Source: Lentimicrobium sp.
GTDB taxonomy: Bacteria; Bacteroidota; Bacteroidia; Bacteroidales; Lentimicrobiaceae
Assembly: GCA_019429275.1 (NCBI GenBank)
Contig: JAHYJC010000017.1
Coordinates: forward strand, 1 to 64,000
Reading direction: 5' to 3'
Length of the DNA stretch: 64,000 bases
A program made the position numbers and the translations under genes. The notes beneath the pieces were generated by a model. The model searched no databases. It was not told the origin of the DNA and saw only the letters and a list, made by a program, of their open reading frames with translations. Shown here one piece after another: positions 35,790 through 44,168 of this stretch. Each line of letters starts with the position of its first letter. Position 1 is the stretch's first letter.

Positions 35790-37844
35790 TTACTTCAACG
35801 CTTCAAGCGCCATTGCTGCAGCGTTTATTGTAGGCTCAATGGCAATTTCCTGTCCAACGGCACCCTTCATCCATACCTGGGGAACAAGGCGACCCTGAGT
35901 GTACATACGATAAAATTCATCGGCAAGTGGCTTCCCTTTTACCTGTTGTTCTATCTGAAATTCAATAAGATGCCCCATTGGGTAATTTGAAAGGTAAAGT
36001 GGATTGTCGATCATGTGTGAATAAACTGCCAATATAGGTTCATCGGTTCCCCCAAAAACGGGAGCATAATAACTGTTCCAGACTTCTTTGGCTGCAGTAA
36101 TAACCGCTTCTTTTAGCTGAGCAGGGCTTGCTTTTGGATTTTCGTACAACCATTTCCAAACTCTCATATCAACAAGAGAAACGCCCATGATTTCATAGCT
36201 TCCCCAAAAGTTATCAAGCGCCATCATGTGGTCTTTGTTTATATCTGTGTTTTGTATTCCCAGCAGTTCAAGGTCTCTTTTCTGGAAAAGAAAAGCAACT
36301 GCCTCGGTAAAAGCTGTGTTGGGAACGCCCTGCAGCATATAATAGTCAACATCATTAAGGGTAACGGTTTGCTCAACATTATGACCAAATTCATGTATGG
36401 CAATATTGTATCCTTTATAATCCATTCCCTTTTCGCTTATCCGGGTTCTGAGTCGGGCAATGTCGCTACGCATTTCGGCTCCCCAGGCATGGCCTGCACC
36501 TCTTGACGGATCAACCGAAATGAGTGATGTAATTTGTTCGGCTTTTGATGTTTCCCACCCCAGTTTTACAAGAATATTTGTCAGATCGGCTTCAAACGCC
36601 TTTGGATTTGGATATTTTTTTGAAGTTATGGCTGAAAGTTGTTCTTCCGGAATTCCACCTCTAGACTTAAACCCGTTGTACCAAATATCAAATGGCTCCA
36701 GCGGTCTGCCCAGCCTGCCGGAAATAAATGCAGCCACTTCCTTAACCTGAGCAGAGGAAACAAATTCGGTGAAAAGGCGCTCTACATCTTCCTGTGAAAT
36801 TTCCATTCCACCCTCAAAAGCCCGGCTTATAAATGTTGGAAAGTTTGGGCTATAAGCATCTATGGCCTTCATGGCATGGAAATTATTAAGAAGCACTTCG
36901 TAGCGCTTATCGGGCTCAGGGGTGGCATCAGTTTCCGTACCATCCTTGATTATTTTGTTTTCAACCGGATTCCAGGAATATTCATTTTTATTGATAACCT
37001 GTTGTGGAATGCTTTGGTCAATGATTCGTTTCATCACGCTATAAATCAGGCGTTGTTTTTCCAATCCATTTTCACCTGCATAATTCGATTTCAACTCATC
37101 GCGTAAACCCCAGTGTGTTATCAGCTTCATATCGGCCGGAAAAAGGGTTTCTCCTTTTTCGTTAAGTAACTGTCCCATGTAAATATTGTAATCCGAAATG
37201 TAGGTGTCGGCAGCAGTTAAAATCTGTGAAGCATTTTGAATTATATCGGCAGGTACACGGGAGGTAAAACGGTCGCCCATACGCGCATAGGCCCAATCTC
37301 TGCGACTCCAGTTTTCGCTTAACTCAGTTTTTTCTTTCAATGAGTAAAACGGAAAATTGAGAGCCGTCAAAAATGCAATCTTGTTATTAAAAAAATCATC
37401 GGTAAGATGGGCTGCAGGGTTATAACTGCCAAACATCATATCAACCGATTCAATATCAGGGCCTTGTATGTGCAGTGGTTCTTTAAGCAACACATCCATT
37501 TTGTGAAAATAACCGCTGAAAATCTCGAAATTGGTTTCAAGTTTGGAATAAAGATTTTCAAGTGCTGCTTCGTCGGCTATAAATTTTTCCTGGCAAAATT
37601 TTTCAAAAGCAGCAACGCTGCCATCGCTTTCGCGCCAAAGGTTTGCTACCTGCTTAACGCCTCTTTCTATACGGAAATCAGCCTCACTCCCAAATGATTC
37701 AGAAAGAGCTTTCATAACTTTTTCCACTGTTGATTGTTCAATAAATGCTTTTGGAGTTTCGCTGGTAACTGCCGACTTTTTTTCAGAGCAGCCACCTGTA
37801 GCAATCAGGGTTGCCATAGCCATGAGAATGATAAGATTACGCAT
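35790..37844 (-). CDS. Gluzincin zinc-metallopeptidase lipoprotein (684 aa)
   Basis: A lipoprotein with signal and lipobox (MATLIATGGCSEKK; Cys19). Residues 484-488 are HEFGH within AIHEFGHNVEQ, the zinc-binding HExxH of gluzincins. A candidate third ligand Glu lies in NTAFTEAVAFLFQ, about 25 residues downstream, similar to M2/M3-type spacing. The region upstream (40-480) is mostly helical, as in M2/M3 enzymes. I cannot assign a named family with certainty; it is a divergent relative of M3. Likely an oligopeptidase in the periplasm or on the outer membrane. It has its own promoter. The window holds a second lipoprotein with the same motif (61469-63157). Confidence 0.75.
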   Translation of the reverse strand: MRNLIILMAMATLIATGGCSEKKSAVTSETPKAFIEQSTVEKVMKALSESFGSEADFRIERGVKQVANLWRESDGSVAAFEKFCQEKFIADEAALENLYSKLETNFEIFSGYFHKMDVLLKEPLHIQGPDIESVDMMFGSYNPAAHLTDDFFNNKIAFLTALNFPFYSLKEKTELSENWSRRDWAYARMGDRFTSRVPADIIQNASQILTAADTYISDYNIYMGQLLNEKGETLFPADMKLITHWGLRDELKSNYAGENGLEKQRLIYSVMKRIIDQSIPQQVINKNEYSWNPVENKIIKDGTETDATPEPDKRYEVLLNNFHAMKAIDAYSPNFPTFISRAFEGGMEISQEDVERLFTEFVSSAQVKEVAAFISGRLGRPLEPFDIWYNGFKSRGGIPEEQLSAITSKKYPNPKAFEADLTNILVKLGWETSKAEQITSLISVDPSRGAGHAWGAEMRSDIARLRTRISEKGMDYKGYNIAIHEFGHNVEQTVTLNDVDYYMLQGVPNTAFTEAVAFLFQKRDLELLGIQNTDINKDHMMALDNFWGSYEIMGVSLVDMRVWKWLYENPKASPAQLKEAVITAAKEVWNSYYAPVFGGTDEPILAVYSHMIDNPLYLSNYPMGHLIEFQIEQQVKGKPLADEFYRMYTQGRLVPQVWMKGAVGQEIAIEPTINAAAMALEALK

Positions 37845-37868
37845 AAGTTAATTTTTTTAGGATTATTG

Positions 37869-37876
37869 CAAATGTA
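37869..37876 (-). promoter_or_regulatory. -7 element of the metallopeptidase promoter
   Basis: On the minus strand TACATTTG, a perfect TAnnTTTG, 24 bases before the ATG at 37844. Confidence 0.6.
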
Positions 37877-37987
37877 TGAAAATGTGACAAGCAGTCATAA
37901 AAAGTACTGTTTGTTTTTCCGTAAGGGGTTTAACTAAAACACAGAATCACAATTAAGAGGCAACGATAACAGGTGTCCATTACTTTG

Positions 37988-37995
37988 TAACTTTG
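37988..37995 (+). promoter_or_regulatory. -7 element of the menG/ubiE promoter
   Basis: TAACTTTG, a perfect TAnnTTTG, with a predicted leader of about 16 nt to the ATG at 38016. Confidence 0.6.
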
Positions 37996-38015
37996 CACAC
38001 GATATAAAAATAAAA

Positions 38016-38738
38016 ATGATGTTTCACGACGAAAAGGGCTATAGACCCACACAGCAGATTTTTACTGAAGTACCACCAAAATACGACATACTCAACCGAA
38101 TTCTGACATTAAACCTTGATGAAGGATGGCGCAGAAAAACGGCAGCAATAGTCCTTGAAAACCAACCCTCAAGGGTGCTTGATCTGTGCTGCGGAACAGC
38201 AGACCTGACGATGCACATTGCCCGATTGGCAGCAGAAAACACTGCACTTTTCGGACTTGATTTCAGCCACACCATGCTGAAAAGAGCCTCAGAAAAAGTT
38301 TCGGCTTTCGGTAAAGAAAGAGTAAAACTTATTCAGGGTGATGCAGGAAATATGCCTTTTGAAAATGATTATTTCGATTCTGTCGGTATTTCTTTTGGCT
38401 TCAGAAATCTGACTTTTGAAAATCCTGATGCGGCATTACACATTGCTGAAGTTTTGCGGGTTTTAAAACCCGGCGGGCGTTTTGTAATTGTTGAAACCAG
38501 TCAGCCTGAAAATAAACTTATCCGTTCTGCCTATCATTTTTATCAGAAGTATTTCACCGCCCCTATTGGTGGACTGATTTCGGGAAACCGTCCTGCCTAT
38601 GATTATCTGGCTTATTCGGCCAATCATTATTATTCGATTCCCGAAATTTCAGATGTTTTGTTAAAAGCCGGATTCAGCAGTGTTGGTGCAATTCCTTTGC
38701 TTTTAGGTGCAACCGCAATCGTAACAGCAATAAAATAG
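38016..38738 (+). CDS. ubiE: Demethylmenaquinone methyltransferase (UbiE/MenG)
   Basis: An SAM-dependent methyltransferase for the last step of menaquinone synthesis. The N-terminus holds PPKYDILNRILTLNLDEGWRR, the UbiE signature. The SAM-binding motif is VLDLCCGTADLT (about 52-63), followed by GLDFSHTML, IQGDAGNMPFEN and ISFGFRNLTF. The C-terminus contains YQKYFTAPIGGLISGN and YDYLAYSANHYY, again typical. The length of 240 is normal. Two ATG codons in a row open the gene. Bacteroidota use menaquinone, so MenG activity is the likely physiological role. It is convergent with the cytidylate-kinase-like gene. Confidence 0.95.
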   Translation: MMFHDEKGYRPTQQIFTEVPPKYDILNRILTLNLDEGWRRKTAAIVLENQPSRVLDLCCGTADLTMHIARLAAENTALFGLDFSHTMLKRASEKVSAFGKERVKLIQGDAGNMPFENDYFDSVGISFGFRNLTFENPDAALHIAEVLRVLKPGGRFVIVETSQPENKLIRSAYHFYQKYFTAPIGGLISGNRPAYDYLAYSANHYYSIPEISDVLLKAGFSSVGAIPLLLGATAIVTAIK

Positions 38739-38757
38739 ACGCGTTTGAAGAATTCCA

Positions 38758-39444
38758 TCAAATCATACCGCGTTTTACCAAGAGGGAAATTACAATCTGA
38801 ACGATTTCCTCATGAGAAACTTTACTGCAATTTACCCTGATATCAAAAAGCCCGTCAAAGTCAGTTGAGCCTTTTAAAAAATCGCGATGAAGTTTATGTC
38901 TCTTCAGATCTGTTTTTGTTAATTGCTGCATCGCTTCTTCACGTTTGAGATTATATCGCAACATAATATTTTCAAGCCGCCATGAAACGGGCGCAGTGAG
39001 CCTTATGTGCAATGCATTGGGAATGCCCTGAGTTATAACTGATCCTGCCCTTCCTATTATAATTATATTGCCTTTCATGGCAAATGAAGTCACAATATTT
39101 GCAATGGTTTGCCTTATTTTGCGATCACTTTTATAATATTTAACAGATGTTGCATCCAAAATTTCATCAAACAGGTTTCGTTTTTCTGCCAAAATTACAC
39201 TTCTGATTTTCTCCGGATCTAATTTGAGTTCATTGGCAGCACTATTCATAATTTCCTTGTTAATCATTTGCCAGTGATGACCTCGTTTTAATATTTCAGC
39301 TATCAGATATTCAGATAATAAATTGGCCTGACATCCAAATTCTCGCGAAATGGTAATAAATGGCCTGCTGATTGTCTTTTCTGACTTTTGTTTTTCTCCT
39401 GATTCAAAGGAGAAATTCAGCGTCTTCACAAGTAAATTATCCAT
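38758..39444 (-). CDS. Cytidylate-kinase-like protein (228 aa)
   Basis: A member of the cytidylate kinase-like family (PF13189), distinct from Cmk. The segment FITISREFGCQANLLSEYLI (about 27-46) matches the family's ITISREYGSGG start, and IIIIGRAGSVITQG (about 125-138) with LHIRLTAPVSWRLENIM is the next conserved block. The P-loop lacks a classic GKS/T and here reads GCQANLLS, so nucleotide phosphorylation is uncertain. DFYINVNCSKV-like strand DIRVNCSKVSHEEI closes the fold. Cytoplasmic, no neighbours of obvious related function. Its biological role in Bacteroidota is not known to me. Confidence 0.75.
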   Translation of the reverse strand: MDNLLVKTLNFSFESGEKQKSEKTISRPFITISREFGCQANLLSEYLIAEILKRGHHWQMINKEIMNSAANELKLDPEKIRSVILAEKRNLFDEILDATSVKYYKSDRKIRQTIANIVTSFAMKGNIIIIGRAGSVITQGIPNALHIRLTAPVSWRLENIMLRYNLKREEAMQQLTKTDLKRHKLHRDFLKGSTDFDGLFDIRVNCSKVSHEEIVQIVISLLVKRGMI

Positions 39445-39580
39445 CTCGTTTTGTTTTAAATATCCAATATAATAAACAACGTGATTCCGATTATGTTAGA
39501 AATCAAACAAAAAACAACAATCATTTTCCTGATTAAAGATACTTTTTCTGAAGATAACTGGATGCCGGATTAAATAATGA

Positions 39581-39614
39581 ACTTTCGGTAAAGCAATCTC
39601 TCTTTACTGAAAGT
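39581..39614. repeat. 13-bp inverted repeat downstream of porZ
   Basis: ACTTTCGGTAAAG (39581-39593) pairs with CTTTACTGAAAGT (39602-39614), with one G-U pair and an 8-nt loop. It lies 52 bases past the porZ stop. There is no clean T-run, so it may be a terminator needing help or an mRNA 3' protective hairpin. Confidence 0.55.
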
Positions 39615-39665
39615 ATAGATTCTAAGTAGGGTCTTTCCGAAAATCAAGTGTACAGATTATCTGTT

Positions 39666-41996
39666 TTAATTGATAAACATAATTTTTGTGACCGTGGTTT
39701 TAGAACCGTCAGAATTTGAAACATAAACAAGATAGACGCCTGTTTGAACTCTGTTTCCATCAAAATTCTTTCCGTTCCACAAGGCAAGTCCACCTTCACC
39801 CATAGTTGAAAAAACCAGATTTCCGCTGATATCAGTAATTTTAACACTTGACCCTTCAACCAGACCCCGTATGGCAATTGTCCCGTTATAACTTTCCCTT
39901 ACAGGATTTGGAAAAACCACAACGTCATTAAGGTTTACCTGAGGTGGAGCCGATTCACTCCGGTACGAAATAACACCTCTTGAGGTCCCGAAAAAGACTT
40001 CCCCTGCATCATTGATTGCAATATCAGTAATTGAATTGCTGAGAAGCGGACTGTTTTCCTCGGTAAAGTGAAGAATTTGTTTGGTTCCATCGGCCGACAT
40101 AAGAAAAACACCAGCCCTGTCGGTACCAAACCATTTCCTGTTCGATCCGTCAATGGCCATGCTTGTAACAGATTCTGTTTCCAGAAGATATTGCCCATAA
40201 CCGTCCTGATCAATTAAAATTTGCTGGGCATCAAAGTTCTGGTTGCTAAAAATATTTCCGGGAGAATAAAACACTGCTACCCCTTCATTGGATCCTACCC
40301 AAACCAACCCATCCCTGTCGGTGGCCATACACTGAATAAATGAACCGGGTAAATTTCCATTTCCTGCGGCCGAAGTAAGTTTTTTCACTTTATCATCGGC
40401 TGTGTCTTCTGTGTCATTATCGTTAAATACAAGGAGGGCATGATCGCGTGGCATCAGCCATTTTTGATTATTCTTATCTACCATTATGCGACCCATATCC
40501 ACGCCGGTGGCTATTGATCCAAGGTTAAAGGATTTCCAGGTTCCATTACTCTTTTTGACCGAAAGAACCGATGGGGCACTTGAATTGGTAACCCACATGT
40601 TATTCTGGGCATCAAAGGCAATTCCGCCAATGCCAAACCAGTCGGCATTAAAAGTTGCGCTTTCCAGGCTACTGTTTTCAGAGGTAAAAAGCTGGCTGAA
40701 TTCACCATTCACATATTCCAGAAGCCCGTAACCCCAGGTTCCCAGGTACACTCTGCCTGCGTATGAAGGATCAACAGTAACACTCAGTATATCGCGCATA
40801 TCATTAAGAAATTCATCCTGCTTTCTGTCTATGGTTTTCCACTTCCCGTCAACAAAACCTGTAAACCTTGCCTGCCTGTAAAGAGCGCCAAATGAAGAAT
40901 TTCTTCCACCCGGAGCAATCCACACACTATTACCGCCAGCTGCCATGGCAAAAACATCAGGAAAGTCAGGTCCATCAGGCAAAAACTTTTCAGTACCAGA
41001 TCCCCCCGAAATTTTTGTCAATCCTTCAAACTCGTCGCCAATCCAAATCATATTGTCCTTGTCAATAAAAGCATCCTTAGGGAAAATATTTCCCGGATTG
41101 TAGGTATAAAGCCTGTTGTTTAGGGTACCATTGGGATTGAAGATGTCAACCGTCAAATTGTTACACACCACCAGCAGATTGTTACACACCTTCATGCTAA
41201 ACCGGTTTGAGGTATTAGTAGGCTCAAAAGGCTGCCATTCTCCGTCGATTTTCACAAACATGGCATCAGTTGAGTAGGCAGGCCCTTTTTTATTGATGTA
41301 GATGCGGTTGTTGAGATCTGCTATCAGATTAAAAGGCCCATTGGGTAAGGCTGTTGAGTTTTCGCGTGTCCATTCTGCAAAATTGGCCAGGTTTGAATTG
41401 AAGAAAGGGGCATGATAAATACCTGCATCGGTGGCTGCAAAAATGATTGAATCCGATTCGTTATAAGTGATATCATTCACATTGATTGCAGCCCCCTGCT
41501 CGCCAATATAATAAATAGGTTCCGGGAATTCTTCCTTTTCAATATCCAAAACAACAATTCCAAATCCACAGGCCAGGTAAGCACGGTTACCAATGAAGGA
41601 AATCCTGTTGATGGTTTTGTTACCCAACATTGGTTTTCGCTTTATGTCTGAAAGATTTATTATTTCTCCATTTTTAATCAGGTCAATATTTGTATTTGTA
41701 TAGGCAATAACAAGTGTTTTTAGCTCGGGCAGGTAGGCAATCTGACTTATGCCAACATCGCTTAATCCATTGACTTTGTTCAAACGATTAAGGCTATTGT
41801 CGGTTTTGTCGTAGTAAAACAAACTGTAAGGTGTTGCAGCATAAACCTTGTTTTCCCCTTCTGCAATTGAAATTACTTTGCGGTAAGGCAGATGATCGCG
41901 CCATTGCCCGATACCAATTTCCTGCGCAAAAGAAGGATTCACAGGCATTAAAAAAAATAATAAAAAATATATAAAAACGAATAAAGACTTTTTCAT
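39666..41996 (-). CDS. porZ: T9SS component PorZ (two-propeller surface protein)
   Basis: A 776-residue protein of the PorZ type. Signal peptide at about 1-24 (VFIYFLLFFLMPVNPSFA). The N-terminus GQWRDHLPYRKVISIAEG, YAATPYSLFYYD and NGLSDVGISQIAY are characteristic PorZ sequences. Two propellers fill about 30-690. The C-terminus is a T9SS-type sorting domain (VFPNPVRES to KIMFIN). In Porphyromonas PorZ is itself exported by the T9SS and works at the surface with the sortase PorU, where it presents A-LPS to be attached to cargo. The presence of PorZ fits the many sorting-domain proteins in this window. Upstream there is a 242-base spacer to the divergent pcm gene. Confidence 0.9.
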   Translation of the reverse strand: MKKSLFVFIYFLLFFLMPVNPSFAQEIGIGQWRDHLPYRKVISIAEGENKVYAATPYSLFYYDKTDNSLNRLNKVNGLSDVGISQIAYLPELKTLVIAYTNTNIDLIKNGEIINLSDIKRKPMLGNKTINRISFIGNRAYLACGFGIVVLDIEKEEFPEPIYYIGEQGAAINVNDITYNESDSIIFAATDAGIYHAPFFNSNLANFAEWTRENSTALPNGPFNLIADLNNRIYINKKGPAYSTDAMFVKIDGEWQPFEPTNTSNRFSMKVCNNLLVVCNNLTVDIFNPNGTLNNRLYTYNPGNIFPKDAFIDKDNMIWIGDEFEGLTKISGGSGTEKFLPDGPDFPDVFAMAAGGNSVWIAPGGRNSSFGALYRQARFTGFVDGKWKTIDRKQDEFLNDMRDILSVTVDPSYAGRVYLGTWGYGLLEYVNGEFSQLFTSENSSLESATFNADWFGIGGIAFDAQNNMWVTNSSAPSVLSVKKSNGTWKSFNLGSIATGVDMGRIMVDKNNQKWLMPRDHALLVFNDNDTEDTADDKVKKLTSAAGNGNLPGSFIQCMATDRDGLVWVGSNEGVAVFYSPGNIFSNQNFDAQQILIDQDGYGQYLLETESVTSMAIDGSNRKWFGTDRAGVFLMSADGTKQILHFTEENSPLLSNSITDIAINDAGEVFFGTSRGVISYRSESAPPQVNLNDVVVFPNPVRESYNGTIAIRGLVEGSSVKITDISGNLVFSTMGEGGLALWNGKNFDGNRVQTGVYLVYVSNSDGSKTTVTKIMFIN

Positions 41997-42202
41997 TTTT
42001 CGGATTTGATTTGAATACTCTGGTACAGAGATAAATTAAACTGCAATTTTAACAATTTATTGTTGAAATTCATTTTCAAAAGTCTCAAATTATATTTAAA
42101 TCCAACTTCTATAAAGAACCGGTCAATGGTTAGATTTGATTGAAGTGTACTTAACAATTTTATTAAAGACCACGTTTTTTGTTGTAAATGAAACACTCCT
42201 TA

Positions 42203-42234
42203 TTTGGAGAATTGACCGGTTTTTTATACCTTTA
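42203..42234 (+). promoter_or_regulatory. Promoter abutting the pcm start codon
   Basis: TTTG (42203-42206), 20-nt spacer, TACCTTTA (42227-42234; 7 of 8). The -7 element ends 4 bases before the ATG at 42239, so the transcript would start at or next to the A of the ATG. Confidence 0.6.
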
Positions 42235-42238
42235 GTCC

Positions 42239-42973
42239 ATGAAATCAAGCAGATATCATAAGATCGGCAATTTGAAGTTGTTTTTTCATTGCTTTCTTTT
42301 CTTTTTCACAATTTGTCAGGTTATGACACCTCTTTATGCCCAGGATAAATTTAAAACAGCCAGGGAAAATATGGTTAAACATCAGATAATGGACCAGGGC
42401 ATCACACATAGTGCGACTCTGGATGCCATGCGAACCGTACCACGCCACCTTTTTGTTCCTGAAGATCTCAGGCCGCACGCTTACCGCGATATGCCCCTCC
42501 CGATTGGGCATGAACAAACCATTTCGCAGCCTTATATGGTCGCTTACATGACCCAGTCAATTGAACCAAAAAAAGGAATGAAAGTGCTTGAAATTGGCAC
42601 AGGCTCAGGCTATCAGGCGGCTGTACTGGCAGAAATTGTCGATAGTGTTTTCTCTGTGGAAATCGTTGAGCCCCTTGGAAAACAGGCGGCGGCCTTATTT
42701 AAAAAACTGGGCTATACCAATGTTGAAGTCAGGATTGGCGATGGTTTTGCAGGCTGGCCAGAGCATGGCCCTTTTGATGGGATTGTGGTGACTGCTGCTG
42801 CTGAAGAAATTCCGCCTCCCCTGATTGACCAACTGAATGAAAACGGCCTCCTTATCATTCCCCTGGGAAAACCAGGAAGCGTTCAAACACTTGTGATGGT
42901 AAAGAAAGAAAAAGGAAAGCTTATCAGGAAGAATCTTCTTCCGGTCAGATTTGTCCCGTTTGTCAGGGAATGA
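42239..42973 (+). CDS. pcm: Protein-L-isoaspartate O-methyltransferase with signal peptide (244 aa)
   Basis: PCMT methylates damaged L-isoaspartyl residues so that they can return to aspartate. The catalytic domain (about 40-244) is complete: MVKHQIMDQGI, VPRHLFVPE, HEQTISQPYMVAYM, SAM motif I VLEIGTGSGYQAA, motif DGFAGWPEHGPFDGIVVTAA, and LIDQLNENGLLIIPLG. It is preceded by a signal-peptide-like sequence (NLKLFFHCFLFFFTICQ ... LYAQD; likely cut at Ala34|Gln35), unlike cytoplasmic Pcm. If exported, its source of SAM is unclear. An internal ATG (42323) would give a cytoplasmic form. The SDR gene follows, 100 bases downstream, with its own promoter. Confidence 0.88.
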   Translation: MKSSRYHKIGNLKLFFHCFLFFFTICQVMTPLYAQDKFKTARENMVKHQIMDQGITHSATLDAMRTVPRHLFVPEDLRPHAYRDMPLPIGHEQTISQPYMVAYMTQSIEPKKGMKVLEIGTGSGYQAAVLAEIVDSVFSVEIVEPLGKQAAALFKKLGYTNVEVRIGDGFAGWPEHGPFDGIVVTAAAEEIPPPLIDQLNENGLLIIPLGKPGSVQTLVMVKKEKGKLIRKNLLPVRFVPFVRE

Positions 42974-43061
42974 TCAATTTGGTCAATTTTAAATCAGGTT
43001 GAGTAATCATTTTATTTAATTTCCAGATGATCCACAAGAGAGTATATTTCAATAATTTTTT

Positions 43062-43069
43062 TAGCTTTG
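43062..43069 (+). promoter_or_regulatory. -7 element abutting the SDR start codon
   Basis: TAGCTTTG, a perfect TAnnTTTG, 4 bases before the ATG at 43074. As for pcm, the expected transcription start coincides with the start codon. Confidence 0.55.
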
Positions 43070-43073
43070 CGAT

Positions 43074-44111
43074 ATGATACTGGTAACCGGCGCAACCGGA
43101 CTTGTAGGTTCATACCTGTTGCACAGCCTGCTTAAATCAAACGAACCTGTGAGGGCTTTACTGTACAATGAAAACAGTAAACTCCGGACCCGGCGTATAT
43201 TCGAAAGCCTGGGCGAAAATGCTGATGATTTACTCGGCAGAATTGAATGGATAAACGGCGATGTTTTAGACATTCTGGTGCTTAGAGAAGCAATGAAAGG
43301 TGTACGTAAGGTATATCATTGTGCTGCCATTGTCTCTTTCGATCCCGGCGACAGGGAATTATTGCTGAAAATCAATGTTGAAGGAACCGCAAATGTTGTT
43401 GATGTGGCTTTACAGGCCGGTATTGAAAAGCTTTGCCATGTAAGTTCTACTGCTGCCCTGGGAAGAACAGAGTTCAGTGATGTTATTGATGAAAAAGCGC
43501 AGTTTAATCCTTCCCAATATAATTCTGTATATTCTCTGAGTAAATTCCGCGCCGAAAGAGAGGTTTGGCGTGGTACGGCAGAAGGTTTAAATGCAGTGAT
43601 TGTTAATCCTTCTATTATTCTGGGTTATGGCCATCCCGACAAAAGCAGCACCCGCATGTTTACAACCATTCATCGCAATTCGCTGTTTTATGGCGTGGGA
43701 ATAAATGGTTTTGTCGGGGTTGAAGATGTTGTAAGGGCTATGACCGGTTTAATGGAAAGTAAAATTCAGAATGAACGATTTGTAGTTACAGCTGGAGATT
43801 TCAGCTACAGGGATATTTTTTCAATGATAGCCCGGGGTTTTGGAAAACCTGAACCTAAATTTCCCGTACCTCTCCCTGCCTTGGAAATCGTTTGGCGGTT
43901 TGAATGGCTCAGGGCAAAATTAACGGGATCAAGGCCTCTCATTACAAAAGAAACAGCCCGAACCTCCAGGGGAAATTATTATTACTCATCCAAAAAATTA
44001 AAGAGTTCTCTGAATTTTGAATATACTCCCATCGAAGAAACCATTGCGCGCACCTGCCAATTGATTGAGGAAGATATTGCCAAAGCAAAAAAACCTGACA
44101 AGAAATTATAA
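43074..44111 (+). CDS. NAD(P)-dependent epimerase/dehydratase (extended SDR, 345 aa)
   Basis: An extended short-chain dehydrogenase. The Rossmann motif is GATGLVGSYLL (about 5-15). KVYHCAAIVSFDP is the usual extended-SDR strand 4 block. The catalytic Tyr-x3-Lys is YSLSK (about 162-166), with Ser in HVSSTAALG. The substrate-binding half includes VIVNPSIILGYGHPD and GFVGVEDVVRAM. It resembles the 3-beta-HSD/dihydroflavonol reductase branch; the substrate cannot be told from sequence. It lies between pcm and a convergent transglycosylase gene, separated from the latter by a bidirectional terminator. Confidence 0.88.
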   Translation: MILVTGATGLVGSYLLHSLLKSNEPVRALLYNENSKLRTRRIFESLGENADDLLGRIEWINGDVLDILVLREAMKGVRKVYHCAAIVSFDPGDRELLLKINVEGTANVVDVALQAGIEKLCHVSSTAALGRTEFSDVIDEKAQFNPSQYNSVYSLSKFRAEREVWRGTAEGLNAVIVNPSIILGYGHPDKSSTRMFTTIHRNSLFYGVGINGFVGVEDVVRAMTGLMESKIQNERFVVTAGDFSYRDIFSMIARGFGKPEPKFPVPLPALEIVWRFEWLRAKLTGSRPLITKETARTSRGNYYYSSKKLKSSLNFEYTPIEETIARTCQLIEEDIAKAKKPDKKL

Positions 44112-44145
44112 CAAAGCCCCGTCTTTTCGTGGTGACAGGGCTTTG
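44112..44145. terminator. Bidirectional terminator between SDR and MltF-like genes
   Basis: CAAAGCCC (44112-44119) pairs with GGGCTTTG (44138-44145), extended inward by GTC/GAC. It starts right after the SDR stop codon and lies 24 bases from the end of the convergent gene. Confidence 0.75.
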
Positions 44146-44168
44146 GTAAGATATGTTGTGAAAAATGA

